From contig NZ_VRLV01000006.1 of the NCBI RefSeq assembly GCF_009760925.1, positions 124,001-188,000 on the forward strand: DNA of 64,000 bases, in the 5' to 3' direction. Each line of letters opens with the position of its first letter. The stretch's first letter is position 1. Of this stretch, positions 43,697-52,962 are shown one piece after another. This DNA comes from Nonomuraea typhae (GTDB lineage Bacteria; Actinomycetota; Actinomycetes; Streptosporangiales; Streptosporangiaceae). A program made the translations under genes and the position numbers. Below the pieces are notes generated by a model. That model was given only the letters and a program-made list of their open reading frames with translations, was not told the origin of the DNA and made no database searches.

Positions 43697-44269
43697 TCAG
43701 GTGGCGTAAGCGGGCACGCGATCCTCCCTCGACAGGCTCGCGAAGGACACCAGCAGGCAGAGCGCGGCCAGCGGGATGAGGTCCTTGTTGACCAGGGGCA
43801 GCACGAAGTCGAGCGTGACCAGGATCGGCGTCCAGAACTTCGCCTTGCGGGCGACGGCGAGCTGGGTGACGAGGGCGACCTGGGCGAGGTAGAACAGGGC
43901 GGGCCCGGCCTGGTAGACGAGGAGCTCCACGCCGGGCACCGCCTGGACCGCGTCGAACACCTGGCTCATGCCCGCTTTGTCGGCGGCCACGAACCCGGCA
44001 ACGATGTCGATGACAAACTGGGCGCCGAGACAGGCGAGGCCGGCGAACCCGACGACCGCGCTGGCCGTGGCCAGGACGCCGCCGCCAAGCCTCCGCCTCA
44101 TGTCCGCAAATATCGGGACAAAGAGGGTGAGGGCGACCAGGAAGGCGAGATGCCCCGTCGTCCAGGCCACCCCCGGCCCACGTGAGCCGTCCAGCCCGTC
44201 GAGGATGCGGATCACCCCGTAGGCGAAGACGAAGACCGGGGCGGCGAGATAAACAGTGCGCAGATTCAT
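43697..44269 (-). CDS. membrane protein of unknown function
   Basis: 190 residues from ATG 44269; about six hydrophobic segments (for example VYLAAPVFVFAYGVIRI, HLAFLVALTLFVPIF and LIPLAALCLLVSFASL). No family recognised. Same strand as the MarR gene at 44405. Confidence 0.75.
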   Translation of the reverse strand: MNLRTVYLAAPVFVFAYGVIRILDGLDGSRGPGVAWTTGHLAFLVALTLFVPIFADMRRRLGGGVLATASAVVGFAGLACLGAQFVIDIVAGFVAADKAGMSQVFDAVQAVPGVELLVYQAGPALFYLAQVALVTQLAVARKAKFWTPILVTLDFVLPLVNKDLIPLAALCLLVSFASLSREDRVPAYAT

Positions 44270-44404
44270 GACCCCAATCCTGCGAATCCACGCCCGGAAA
44301 AGGATCGCCGGTGCGAGCGATCTCCGCATTCCCTCGCTCGGGGGATGCCGAAGACCGGCGGGCGGAACCGACCGGTCTCGAGCTGGGAGAGTGGAAGGCG
44401 CGGG

Positions 44405-44839
44405 TCAGTCCACGTCCACGTCGTCGAGGTGGCGGAGCAGGCGGGTGAGGACGCGGACGCAGGCGACCAGGTCGGCCTCGGTCAGGTCGCCGCCCGGCTC
44501 GCGCAACATGGCGCGTTCGAGTTCGACCACCTGGTTGACCGCGGCCTGGCCCGCGTCGGTCAGCCGGATGAGGGAGGACCTCTTGTGCGCCGGGTTCGGG
44601 ATGGGCTCGACCAGGCCGCGGGCGGCCGCGTCGTTGGTCATCCGCTGCACGAACTGGCGGCTCAGCGCCTGGGCGCGGCCCATCTGGGGCACGGTCATGG
44701 GCCCGTGGCGCAGCATGGTGAGGATCGCCCGGATGCCGACTTCGAGGGGGATGTCCCGCTCGACCTTGCGCTGGGCGCGCCGGTAGAGCGGGCCCACGAG
44801 GTCGAAGACCTCGATGAGCCGGTCTTCGTTCTGTCTCAT
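44405..44839 (-). CDS. MarR-family regulator
   Basis: 144 residues; winged helix MGRAQALSRQFVQRMTNDAAARGLV and wing NPAHKRSSLIRLT. Divergent from the alpha/beta hydrolase, with a 20-bp perfect inverted repeat between. Likely represses both itself and the hydrolase. Confidence 0.92.
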   Translation of the reverse strand: MRQNEDRLIEVFDLVGPLYRRAQRKVERDIPLEVGIRAILTMLRHGPMTVPQMGRAQALSRQFVQRMTNDAAARGLVEPIPNPAHKRSSLIRLTDAGQAAVNQVVELERAMLREPGGDLTEADLVACVRVLTRLLRHLDDVDVD

Positions 44840-44848
44840 CGTCCAATC

Positions 44849-44898
44849 ATGACACCTAGGTTGTCATTCTGATGCACTAATGACAACCTAGGTGTCAT
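44849..44898. promoter_or_regulatory. 20-bp perfect inverted repeat, MarR operator
   Basis: Arms at 44849-44868 (ATGACACCTAGGTTGTCATT) and 44879-44898, separated by 10 bases. Each arm is itself an imperfect palindrome (TGACA...TGTCA), so there are probably two operator sites. The right arm runs into the start codon of the hydrolase, implying that bound repressor blocks transcription or translation initiation there. Confidence 0.8.
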
Positions 44899-45673
44899 GA
44901 GAGATATCTTCCTGTTGGACACCGGCACCGGCCGGCCCGTCGTTCTCCTGCACGGCGGCTTCGTGGACCACGAGATGTGGCTCGACCAGATTCCCGTGCT
45001 CGCCTCCGGTTACCGGGTCATCGCCCCCGATGCCCGCGGCCATGGGCGATCGGGCATCTCCGCCGTGCCGTACCGGCTGGCCGACGACGTCGCGGCGCTG
45101 CTGCGTGAGCTGGAGACCGGGCCGGCGGTGCTGGTCGGAGTGTCCATGGGGGCGGCCACCGCCGTCGAGACCGCGCTGGAGCACCCCGAACTGGTCAGCG
45201 GCCTGGTCATCAGCGGGGCCGGGGGCACCCCGCCCATCTACCACGATTCCTGGACCCTTCAGGCGATGGCCACCTGGAACGCCGCGATGGCCGCGGGCGA
45301 CCTGGAAGGGTCCATCGAGGGGTTCATGGCCTTCGTCGCCGGGCCGTACCGGAGCCTGGACGACGTCGATCCCGGTGTCGTGCGCAGGGTGCGGGAGATG
45401 GGCAGGAGGACGATGTCCAGGCACAGCGCGGGCGAGCCCAGCCTGCTGAGGCCGGTCGAGGACGTCTGGGCGCGGGCGGCCGGGATCGAGGTGCCGGTGC
45501 TCGCCGTCCACGGCGGCATCGACTCGCCGGACTGCATCGAGATGGCCGAGCGGATCGTGCGCTCCGTGCGGTACGGCAAGGCCGTCACGATCGACGGAAC
45601 CGCCCACTACCCGAACATGGAACGCCCGGAGGTCTTCAACACGATCGTTGAAGAGTTCCTCCGGGCGTTGTAG
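44897..45673 (+). CDS. alpha/beta hydrolase
   Basis: 258 residues. Oxyanion HGGFVDHEMW, nucleophile elbow GVSMGAAT, acid and base in AVHGGIDSPD and TAHYPNMERPE. Probably hydrolyses a small ester or lactone. Its start codon is inside the MarR operator; it has no clear ribosome site and may be leaderless. Overlaps nothing; the convergent aminopeptidase gene ends two bases later. Confidence 0.9.
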   Translation: MRDIFLLDTGTGRPVVLLHGGFVDHEMWLDQIPVLASGYRVIAPDARGHGRSGISAVPYRLADDVAALLRELETGPAVLVGVSMGAATAVETALEHPELVSGLVISGAGGTPPIYHDSWTLQAMATWNAAMAAGDLEGSIEGFMAFVAGPYRSLDDVDPGVVRRVREMGRRTMSRHSAGEPSLLRPVEDVWARAAGIEVPVLAVHGGIDSPDCIEMAERIVRSVRYGKAVTIDGTAHYPNMERPEVFNTIVEEFLRAL

Positions 45674-45674
45674 G

Positions 45675-47192
45675 TCACTCGGCGGTGGTCGCAGCGACCT
45701 TGGCGGCGGCCGCAACGTTGTGCCGCGGGATGTCCCGCAGGTTGAACGCGTAGCGGATGGTGGAGTCGGCGATGGCGTCGGAGTTGACGTCCAGTGCCGT
45801 CAGGTTGATGTTGTTGATGGTGTCGCAGGCCTGGTGGTAGCAGATGTCGTAGGCGACACCCGCCTGCCCGCCGAACAACGCCTGCTCGGCCGGGGTCTTG
45901 ATGCCCTCGGCGCCGGTGAAGATGCCGCCCGAGGGGATGCCGACCGCGATGAACGGCCCGTAGTCGGAGCGGCCGTCGAAGTCGGTGCCGACGGTGGCCA
46001 GGTTGCGCGACTGGAAGAACTTGTTGAGCTGCTTCTCGATCTGGTCGCTTCCGGGGGGACCGGCGGGCGAGCCGGCCTGGTCGGAGTCGTCGCCGTCGTA
46101 GAGCTTGTAGGCGAAGTTGGGCGAGGCGACCATGTCGAAGTTCAGGTAGAGCCGGATGCGCTTGCGCTCCTGCTCGGTCAGCTTGGCCACGTACTGGTCG
46201 GAGCCGAGCAGCCCGATCTCCTCGCTGGTCCAGAACGCGAAGCGGACCTTGTTCTTGACCGGGAAGTGCGCCATCTGCAGCGCGGTCTCGAGGATGGCGG
46301 CGCTGCCGGAGCCGTTGTCGTTGATGCCGGGGCCGGCGGGGACGCCGTCCAGGTGGGCGCCGACCATGACGACGTTGCGGGGGTCGCCGCCCTTGGTCTC
46401 GGCGATGACGTTGTCGCTCTTGCCGAGGGTCAGCGTGGCGTCCACCTTCAGGCGGACGGTCGCGCCGGAGGTCGCGGCCAGCTCGTTGCCCACGGCGAAG
46501 TCGGCGAAGACCATCGGCACGCCGCCGCGCCACTCGCCGATGTCCAGCGCGAAGGCGTCGGTGCGGCCCGGCTGGCCCTCGTTGAAGACGATGATGCCGG
46601 CGGCCCCTGCCGCGCCGGCGTTGCGGATCTTCTGGGCGAAGGCGCAGGTGCCGCGCTGGATGAGCGCGATGCGGCCGGGCACGAAGCCGGTGAAGTCGGA
46701 CGCCTCGCAGCCGCTGGTGGAGGTGGGCGTGGGCGTGGGCGGAAGGACCAGGTCGACGCCCTGGACCTGCGCGGTCACGTCACCGGGAGGCGACGGGCGG
46801 AACGTGAAGAAGTCATCGTTGGGCACGTATGTCTTCTGGTTCGGCGCAGTCAGGTTGAGCGTCGGAGGATTGTTCTCGACCCAGTTCTGTACGTAATCGG
46901 TCGGCTGAAGGGTGACCTTGTAGCCGGCCTTGCGCAGTTTGTTCGCCACGTAGTCACGCGAGGCCGGGTAGCCGGGCGTGCCGGTGGCACGGGTTCCGCC
47001 ATTGGCGTCCGCGATCGCCTGGAGGGCGTCGAGGTGCTTCTTGACGTTGGTGCCCTTGACCTGCTTCACCAGGATCTTGGCGAAGACGTCGTCGAGCCCT
47101 CCACCCGTCGCCTGGGCGGGCGAGGAAAGAGCCACGGGAAGGGCGATCACCGCGACCAGCGCGGTGATCCCTCTCCGCAGGGAGGTACGCAT
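45675..47192 (-). CDS. secreted M28 aminopeptidase with PA domain
   Basis: 505 residues from ATG 47192 with AAGGAG upstream; signal peptide through SSPAQA. A PA insertion (~160-290; GRIALIQRGTCAFAQKI) precedes the M28 catalytic core. Two-zinc ligands: GAHLDGV, INDNGSGSA, WTSEEIGLLGS, FDMVAS and CYHQACD. Similar in layout to the Streptomyces griseus aminopeptidase. It removes N-terminal amino acids from peptides outside the cell. Confidence 0.94.
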   Translation of the reverse strand: MRTSLRRGITALVAVIALPVALSSPAQATGGGLDDVFAKILVKQVKGTNVKKHLDALQAIADANGGTRATGTPGYPASRDYVANKLRKAGYKVTLQPTDYVQNWVENNPPTLNLTAPNQKTYVPNDDFFTFRPSPPGDVTAQVQGVDLVLPPTPTPTSTSGCEASDFTGFVPGRIALIQRGTCAFAQKIRNAGAAGAAGIIVFNEGQPGRTDAFALDIGEWRGGVPMVFADFAVGNELAATSGATVRLKVDATLTLGKSDNVIAETKGGDPRNVVMVGAHLDGVPAGPGINDNGSGSAAILETALQMAHFPVKNKVRFAFWTSEEIGLLGSDQYVAKLTEQERKRIRLYLNFDMVASPNFAYKLYDGDDSDQAGSPAGPPGSDQIEKQLNKFFQSRNLATVGTDFDGRSDYGPFIAVGIPSGGIFTGAEGIKTPAEQALFGGQAGVAYDICYHQACDTINNINLTALDVNSDAIADSTIRYAFNLRDIPRHNVAAAAKVAATTAE

Positions 47193-47448
47193 ACGGGACT
47201 CCTTGGTTGACGGAAGATTTCCCCGATGGTGCGCGTCGCCTCTGGAACGTAACAGGTCTTGATCGTCGCGCCTAGGCATGCTTTGTGACACCTTGGGCGT
47301 CGGATGGCGGTGTGGTGTGACGCGCTATATCCATGACGAACTTGGACTTTGCGGTCAAATCACATGGGAGACCGAGACTTTCTGGGCTTTGTCCAAAATC
47401 GGCACTTTTCTCTGGGGTCAACCTCCGGTCAGGAAACGTTCGGTCACC

Positions 47449-48213
47449 TCAGGCGAACCGTGCGCTCATGCCCCCGTCCACCGCCCACTCCGCCCCGGTC
47501 ACGAACGCGGCGGCGCCGGAGGCCAGAAAGCACACGACCTCGGCGACCTCGTCCGGCGTGCCGATCCTGCCCATAGGGTGTAGGCCCTCGATCCTGGCCC
47601 GCTCGCCCGGATCCGGATGCCCGGCCAGGTACTCCTCCACCAGCCGCGTGGCCGTCCAGCCCGGGCTGACAGCGTTGACCCGGACCCCGAACGGGCCCGT
47701 CTCCAGCGCCAGGCTCCGGGTCAGCCCGACCAGCCCCGACTTGGCCGCCGCATACGGGAACATGCCCCGGCTGGTCATCCTGGCGTGCAACGAGGCGATG
47801 TTCACGATCGAACCCCGGCCGGCCGCCTTCATCCCCGGCAGCACGGCCCGCGCCATCAGCCACGCGGCCTTCAGATCGATCGCGAACACCGCGTCCCACT
47901 CGGCCTCGGACATCCCGACCGGGTCGAAGGAGGCGTTCCGCCCCGCGTTGTTCACCAGCACCGTGACCGGGCCCAGCTCCGCCACGACCGCGCTCACGGC
48001 CGCCTCCACCTGCCCGGCCTCGGTGATGTCGGCCTGTACGGCGAAGCCGCGCCCACCGGGCGACACGTCGATCACGGCAACCCGGGCGCCCTCGCGCTCG
48101 GCCACCCCGGCCACGGCCGCGCCGATACCCCGCGCGCCACCGGTGACCACCACCACCTCACCCGCCAGCCGCCCGCTCGTCCTCCCACCCTCGCCCGCCG
48201 GCCGCCCGCTCAT
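47449..48213 (-). CDS. short-chain dehydrogenase/reductase in a sugar-acid operon
   Basis: 254 residues from ATG 48213, overlapping the aldolase stop (ATGA). TGGARGIGAAVA, NNAGRNAS, SIVNIAS and YAAAKSGLVG are the SDR motifs. Third gene of cupin-aldolase-SDR; probably oxidises a sugar or sugar acid that the aldolase then splits, or acts on its product. Confidence 0.92.
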   Translation of the reverse strand: MSGRPAGEGGRTSGRLAGEVVVVTGGARGIGAAVAGVAEREGARVAVIDVSPGGRGFAVQADITEAGQVEAAVSAVVAELGPVTVLVNNAGRNASFDPVGMSEAEWDAVFAIDLKAAWLMARAVLPGMKAAGRGSIVNIASLHARMTSRGMFPYAAAKSGLVGLTRSLALETGPFGVRVNAVSPGWTATRLVEEYLAGHPDPGERARIEGLHPMGRIGTPDEVAEVVCFLASGAAAFVTGAEWAVDGGMSARFA

Positions 48214-48824
48214 TCCCCCGCCCTCGCCTGGACCGCGTCGAGAAGGGCCTTCACCGTGCCCGCGTCCCCCGAGGTGATCGCGCCCCCGACGCCGCAGGCC
48301 ACCGCGCCGGCGGCGATCCACTCGGGCGCGGACTCGGCCGTGATGCCGCCGGTCGGCACCAGCGGGGCCTGGGGGAGGGCCTGCAGCAGGCTGCGTACCA
48401 CGCCGGGAGCGGACGCCACCGCGGGGAAGAGCTTCACCGCGTCCGCCCCCGCCTCCAGCGCGGCCACGATCTCGGTCGCCGTGGCCGCGCCGGGCAGGGC
48501 GGCCAGGCCGTACCGGTGGGCGGTGGAGATCACGCCGGCGTTCAGGGACGGCGCGACGAGGAAGCGGGCGCCGGCGAGCGCGGCCAGGCGGGCGCTGGTC
48601 TCGTCCAGGACGGTGCCGGCGCCGACGACCGCATGGGGCCGGGCGCGCACGATCTCGGCCACGGCCTCCAGGGCGCCCGGGGTGGTGAGCGAGACCTCGA
48701 CGACGTCCAGCCCGGCGTCGACGGTGGCCAGCGCCGCACGCACGGCCGCGGCGGCGTCCTCCGCGCGCACGATGCCGATGATCCGGCGTCCGGCGATTCT
48801 GTTCATGATCTGCCAGCGGTACAT
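48210..48824 (-). CDS. 2-keto-3-deoxygluconate-6-phosphate / 4-hydroxy-2-oxoglutarate aldolase
   Basis: 204 residues; Eda-type Schiff-base lysine in ADAVKLFPA, Glu in VVEVSLTTP, phosphate loop in VPTGGITAES. Splits a KDPG-like sugar acid to pyruvate and an aldehyde. GGGAAGAG before the ATG. Middle gene of the cupin-aldolase-SDR operon, which points to catabolism of a hexonate or hexuronate. Confidence 0.92.
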   Translation of the reverse strand: MYRWQIMNRIAGRRIIGIVRAEDAAAAVRAALATVDAGLDVVEVSLTTPGALEAVAEIVRARPHAVVGAGTVLDETSARLAALAGARFLVAPSLNAGVISTAHRYGLAALPGAATATEIVAALEAGADAVKLFPAVASAPGVVRSLLQALPQAPLVPTGGITAESAPEWIAAGAVACGVGGAITSGDAGTVKALLDAVQARAGE

Positions 48825-48833
48825 ATCTCTTCC

Positions 48834-49988
48834 CTACATCCCGTCGCCGTCCCAGCGGCCGCGGGAGCGTGAGCGCACGGGCAGGCTGGAGATGATCGGG
48901 GCCGGGATCGGGTCGCCGGGCTTCCAGGCGCGGCCCGCGCCCCGGTTGTGGGCGGCGGCGCCGGTCCGCTCGTCCGGGTGCTCCAGCGTGGCCGGGTCAG
49001 CGCCCCAATCGGCGGCCGGGTGGGTGTGGCCGGTCTGCAGGAGGGCGGTGTCCAGGGCTTTGGCGATGGCCGACAGGCTCGGGTCGGGCCCGAGCCCGTG
49101 CGGGACGTGGTCGCCCTGCTGCCGGGTGTGCTCCAGCGACCGGCGTAACATGGCCAGCTCCCTCTCGGGGCGCTCGCCACTGCCCAGGTCGTGGCTCGAC
49201 TGCGACCAGCGGCCCTGGGGACCGTAGTTCAGGGCCTCGCCGCCCCAGCGCACCCACTCGTCGCGCGTGTGCCAGTTGAACAACTCCCCGTCCGAGCGCA
49301 GCAGCCAGGTGGCGCCGCCCTCCATCGAGGTGAAGTGACCGTGTTTGACCCGCGCCGGGCGGAAGAAGTACGTGCCGGCGTCGAGGGTGCCGAAGTTGTA
49401 CTCCATGTGCCCCTGGAGGGTGTACGCCTCCTCGTAGCAGGGGTGGTGTTCGAGCCGGTGGTCGGCCCAGCCTTCCTCCGCGTGCACGAGCCTGGTGTAG
49501 AAGCCGGTCATGGGATCCACGTGCAGATATTTGATGAAAAGTCCGGGCATGGGGCCTGGCTTGGGTACCGCGTCCCACGCCATCGTGCCGGAGTCGATCA
49601 CGGTGACGTTCTCCCGGGCGTCGGCCCACCGCCGGGCGCCGGGGTCGAACCCGGCGTCGCCGTACTCGCGGTAGTGCAGGATTCTGGCGCCCGCGGAGAA
49701 GGCGACTGCCTCGGCCGGCACCCCTTTGGGCGCGTGCACGTAACCGCCCGGGCCGAGGCGCCGCCCGCCGTACGTCATCGAGCCGTCGAGCACGTAGTAC
49801 TCGGTGTCGGCGTGATGGACGCCGGGCGCGCGGCCCCAGGCGGTGCGGAAGTCGACGCGCAGCGACGACGAGCCGTCCTCCTCGTCCACCGACAACCGCC
49901 GCTCGACGGCCCGTCCCTCGCCTTCGGGCAGTTCGGCCGCGTGCCAGATGTAGTCGTCCTCGTGGATCACTTCGACATGGGGGCGCAT
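48834..49988 (-). CDS. cupin-domain protein (DUF4437-like), 384 aa
   Basis: Two cupin-like halves: one near residues 40-120 (HHADTEYYVLDGSMTYGGR) and one near 175-255 (HPCYEEAYTLQGHMEYNFG). The first cupin motif holds paired His for metal. Upstream of the aldolase by nine bases. May bind or isomerise a sugar acid. Start at ATG 49988. Confidence 0.8.
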   Translation of the reverse strand: MRPHVEVIHEDDYIWHAAELPEGEGRAVERRLSVDEEDGSSSLRVDFRTAWGRAPGVHHADTEYYVLDGSMTYGGRRLGPGGYVHAPKGVPAEAVAFSAGARILHYREYGDAGFDPGARRWADARENVTVIDSGTMAWDAVPKPGPMPGLFIKYLHVDPMTGFYTRLVHAEEGWADHRLEHHPCYEEAYTLQGHMEYNFGTLDAGTYFFRPARVKHGHFTSMEGGATWLLRSDGELFNWHTRDEWVRWGGEALNYGPQGRWSQSSHDLGSGERPERELAMLRRSLEHTRQQGDHVPHGLGPDPSLSAIAKALDTALLQTGHTHPAADWGADPATLEHPDERTGAAAHNRGAGRAWKPGDPIPAPIISSLPVRSRSRGRWDGDGM

Positions 49989-50031
49989 AGCGATGATCCT
50001 GCGGCCCGGCGGCGTCCGTGACAATGGACAG

Positions 50032-50946
50032 ATGCTGACCATGCGCCCTTATGCGGACAGCGACCTGCCGTGGCTCCAGGAGACGTTCGCGGAGTGGATC
50101 GCCGAGGCGGGCAGGTGCGGCTACGACCACATCGGCGAACTGCCCCATCGCATCTACGAGAACCTCAGGGGTCACCGGCCCGTCGGCGAGGTCGTCCACG
50201 TGTGGGAGGACGACGGCCGCCTGGCCGGTCTGGCGATCAACACCCGCTTCGAGAACGCCTTCGACGTCTTCACCGCCCCCTGGCTGCGCGGCTCCCCGGC
50301 CGAGGCCGGCATGATCGAGGCCGCCGCCGAGACCACCGGCGCGGACCAGGACGAGATCCTGACCGACGTCTTCGACTGCGACGCCGCCAGGATCCAGATC
50401 CTGGAACGCCTGGGCTTCACCCGCTTCCGGACCTGGGACGACGTCAACGAGGCGCCTCTGGCCCACCTTCCCGCGCCGGAGGTCCCGGACGGATTCACCC
50501 TCCGCCCCGCCCGGATCGAGGACGCCGCCGGGCTCGCCGACGCCCGCAACAGCGCCTTCGACGCCGACTGGACCGGCGAGCAGTACCGCGACCAGGTCAT
50601 GCGCAAGCCCGGCTACGACCTCGGCCGCGAGATCGTCGCCGAGTCCCCCGACGGCCGGATCGCCTCCTTCCTGGTGTACTGGGTGGACCGGCGCAACGCC
50701 GTCGGCCACTTCGAGCCGGTCGGCACCCACGCCGGCTTTCACCGCAAGGGTCTGGCCAGAGCCACCATGCTGCACGCCATGCACGAGATGCGCGCCCTCG
50801 GCCTGACCACCGTCACGGTCAACCACAACGCCGAGAACATCCCGGCCAGAACGCTGTACGCCGGCCTCGGCTTCGTCAGAACCCACGAGACCTACGGCTA
50901 CAGCCGGGTTCACCCGAGCCGGAGGTCGGCGAACACGGCCCGATGA
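50032..50946 (+). CDS. GNAT acetyltransferase with two GNAT domains
   Basis: 304 residues. The second half (~150-300) has a clear acetyl-CoA-binding A motif (GTHAGFHRKGLARATMLHAM) and NHNAENIPARTLYAGLGF; the first half is a degenerate GNAT with ERLGFTRFRTW. Acetylates an unknown amine. Its 3' end overlaps the convergent gene at 50910 by 37 bases. Confidence 0.9.
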   Translation: MLTMRPYADSDLPWLQETFAEWIAEAGRCGYDHIGELPHRIYENLRGHRPVGEVVHVWEDDGRLAGLAINTRFENAFDVFTAPWLRGSPAEAGMIEAAAETTGADQDEILTDVFDCDAARIQILERLGFTRFRTWDDVNEAPLAHLPAPEVPDGFTLRPARIEDAAGLADARNSAFDADWTGEQYRDQVMRKPGYDLGREIVAESPDGRIASFLVYWVDRRNAVGHFEPVGTHAGFHRKGLARATMLHAMHEMRALGLTTVTVNHNAENIPARTLYAGLGFVRTHETYGYSRVHPSRRSANTAR

Positions 50947-51836
50947 TCGGTGCCCCGGACGTCGCTCACCTCGACCCGGCGCACCCCGATCGAACGATCG
51001 ACCAGAATGTGGTCGATCGTGATGATCGGCGGGATCGCCCGCCCGCTGGGCCAGGTCGGCGTCAGCCCCTGGCCCGCCTGGGCGGCGGCGTCGCGGTACC
51101 CCTTGCCCAGAAGGTCACGGAAGGCCCGATGGTCGAGGCCGGCGTTGAAGTCACCGGCCAGAATCCGCCGCACGCCCGGCCGCGCCGCGGGCAGCGCCGC
51201 CAGTGACGCGTTCCATTCCTCGTACAGCCGGGGCAGCGGCGGATTCGGATGAATCGCCACCACCTCGACCGCCCCGGACGGCGCCGCCACCCGCGCCGCC
51301 GGCATGTTGTGCCCGATCACCGTGAACAACCCGTCGATCCTGGTCAGCGGAAACCGCGCGTAGACGCCACTGCCGACCGGCCCCTCCGACGCCTCCAGCA
51401 CCTGGTACGGCAGGCGTCGCTCCAGCCCGGCCGCCTTCAACGCGCTCACCTGGCCGGGCGTGAGCTCCAGGGCGGTGAACACGTCCGCGTCGTACCGGTC
51501 GACCAGCCGGACGACCTCGGCGGGGTCGGCCCGCCCGAAGAGATTGAGCGTGAGCACGCGCAACGACGCACCGCCCTCCGGCGCCGACCCGGCGAACACC
51601 CGCGGCAGAACCGTCGCCAGCATCGCCACGGCCGCACCCAGCGCGACCAGCGCGGCGGGCCGGTTGCGGAAGGCCAGGAGCACGGCGGCCGACAGCGCCA
51701 GCACCGCCCCGTAAGGGGTCAGCGTCATGAGCTGGGTGAGAAACCAGCCCAGTTCGAACCCGGTCAGCCGGACGACCGCCCAGACGGCGAGCAGCACGGC
51801 CACACTCCACGACGCCCAGCGCCGTCTGTCCGGCAT
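50910..51836 (-). CDS. membrane-anchored endonuclease/exonuclease/phosphatase-family protein
   Basis: 308 residues: three hydrophobic helices (~10-95) and an EEP domain with LTLNLFG, GDFNAGLDHRAF and TDHRAVFADLRL metal/catalytic motifs. Such proteins hydrolyse phosphodiesters or phospholipids on the outer face of the membrane. Convergent with the GNAT gene. Confidence 0.88.
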   Translation of the reverse strand: MPDRRRWASWSVAVLLAVWAVVRLTGFELGWFLTQLMTLTPYGAVLALSAAVLLAFRNRPAALVALGAAVAMLATVLPRVFAGSAPEGGASLRVLTLNLFGRADPAEVVRLVDRYDADVFTALELTPGQVSALKAAGLERRLPYQVLEASEGPVGSGVYARFPLTRIDGLFTVIGHNMPAARVAAPSGAVEVVAIHPNPPLPRLYEEWNASLAALPAARPGVRRILAGDFNAGLDHRAFRDLLGKGYRDAAAQAGQGLTPTWPSGRAIPPIITIDHILVDRSIGVRRVEVSDVRGTDHRAVFADLRLG

Positions 51837-51943
51837 GGGGTGAACCTTAAGCGGTCCAACCCGGACATGCGCACAATCCGGTCACATTGACCTTGGTGAC
51901 CGAGCTCATCGGATCTAGCCTCGAAAGAGGAAGGGACACCGCC

Positions 51944-52864
51944 ATGGAAACCACCATCGTCCTTTTGGGCATCATCGCCTTCCTCGTTCTCATGGTCCTG
52001 GTCACCGGCGTCCGGGTCGTCAACCAGGTGGAACGAGGCGTCGTCTTCCGCCTCGGACGGGCACAGCCCCAGGTCCGCCAGCCGGGCCTCAGGCTGCTCA
52101 TCCCATTCGTGGACCAGATGACCAAGGTCAACGTGCAGATCGTCACCATGCCCATCCCCACCCAGGAGGGCATCACCCGCGACAACGTCTCCGTCCGCGT
52201 GGACGCCGTCGTCTACTTCCGCGTCCAGGACCCGCTCCGGGCCTCGATCGAGGTGCAGAACTACCTGTTCGCCATCGAGCAGGTGGCCCAGACCTCGCTG
52301 CGCAACATCATCGGCAAGAGCGAACTGGACGACCTGCTGTCCAACCGGGAAGAGCTCCACAAGGGCCTGGCCCTGATGATCGACAGCCCGGCGCTCGGCT
52401 GGGGCATCCACATCGACCGCGTGGAGATCAAGGACGTCCAGCTGCCGGAGTCGATGAAACGCTCGATGTCGCGCCAGGCGGAAGCCGAACGCGAACGCCG
52501 CGCCCGGGTCATCGTCGCCGACGGCGAACTCCAGGCATCCCAGAAACTGGCCGACGCCTCGGCCGTCATGTCCCAGACCCCGGGCGCCCTGCAGCTGCGC
52601 CTCCTGCAGACCGTGGTGGAGGTGGCGGCGGAGAAGAACTCCACCCTGATCATGCCGCTGCCGGTCGAACTCCTGCGCTTCTTCGAGAAGGCCAGCCAGA
52701 CCGCCGAACAGACCCGGGTGGACGTGGACGAAAAGCCTGAGGAGAAACCGGGGGAGCTCGGGGATTCCGGCGCCCCCCGGGCGGTCGGCCCGCCGCGGTC
52801 CGCGGAGGCCGGTCAAGGGGACCTCGTCACGGAGAGAACCACGTCCGACGTGAGAAGCGCCTGA
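51944..52864 (+). CDS. SPFH/stomatin-like (slipin) protein
   Basis: 306 residues from ATG 51944 (AAGAGGAAGGG upstream). One N-terminal membrane helix (VLLGIIAFLVLMVLVTGVRV), SPFH/band-7 domain (~28-210; VERGVVFRLGR) and an EAERERRARVIVADGE coiled segment. Forms membrane scaffolds. TTGACC at 51887 may be a -35 element; weak. Confidence 0.93.
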   Translation: METTIVLLGIIAFLVLMVLVTGVRVVNQVERGVVFRLGRAQPQVRQPGLRLLIPFVDQMTKVNVQIVTMPIPTQEGITRDNVSVRVDAVVYFRVQDPLRASIEVQNYLFAIEQVAQTSLRNIIGKSELDDLLSNREELHKGLALMIDSPALGWGIHIDRVEIKDVQLPESMKRSMSRQAEAERERRARVIVADGELQASQKLADASAVMSQTPGALQLRLLQTVVEVAAEKNSTLIMPLPVELLRFFEKASQTAEQTRVDVDEKPEEKPGELGDSGAPRAVGPPRSAEAGQGDLVTERTTSDVRSA

Positions 52865-52962
52865 CGATCGGCGGCGACCCACGTCGGCGGGGGGCGGGGG
52901 CGGCGGCCTGCCGTAAAGGCTGGGGACAGAGGCGGCCCGCCGTGAAGGGAACGGTCGCGAAG

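Noticed and set aside
47193..47448. Small genes in the gap before the aminopeptidase
   Set aside because: Lower-GC promoter-like stretch with no frame supported by a start and ribosome site.
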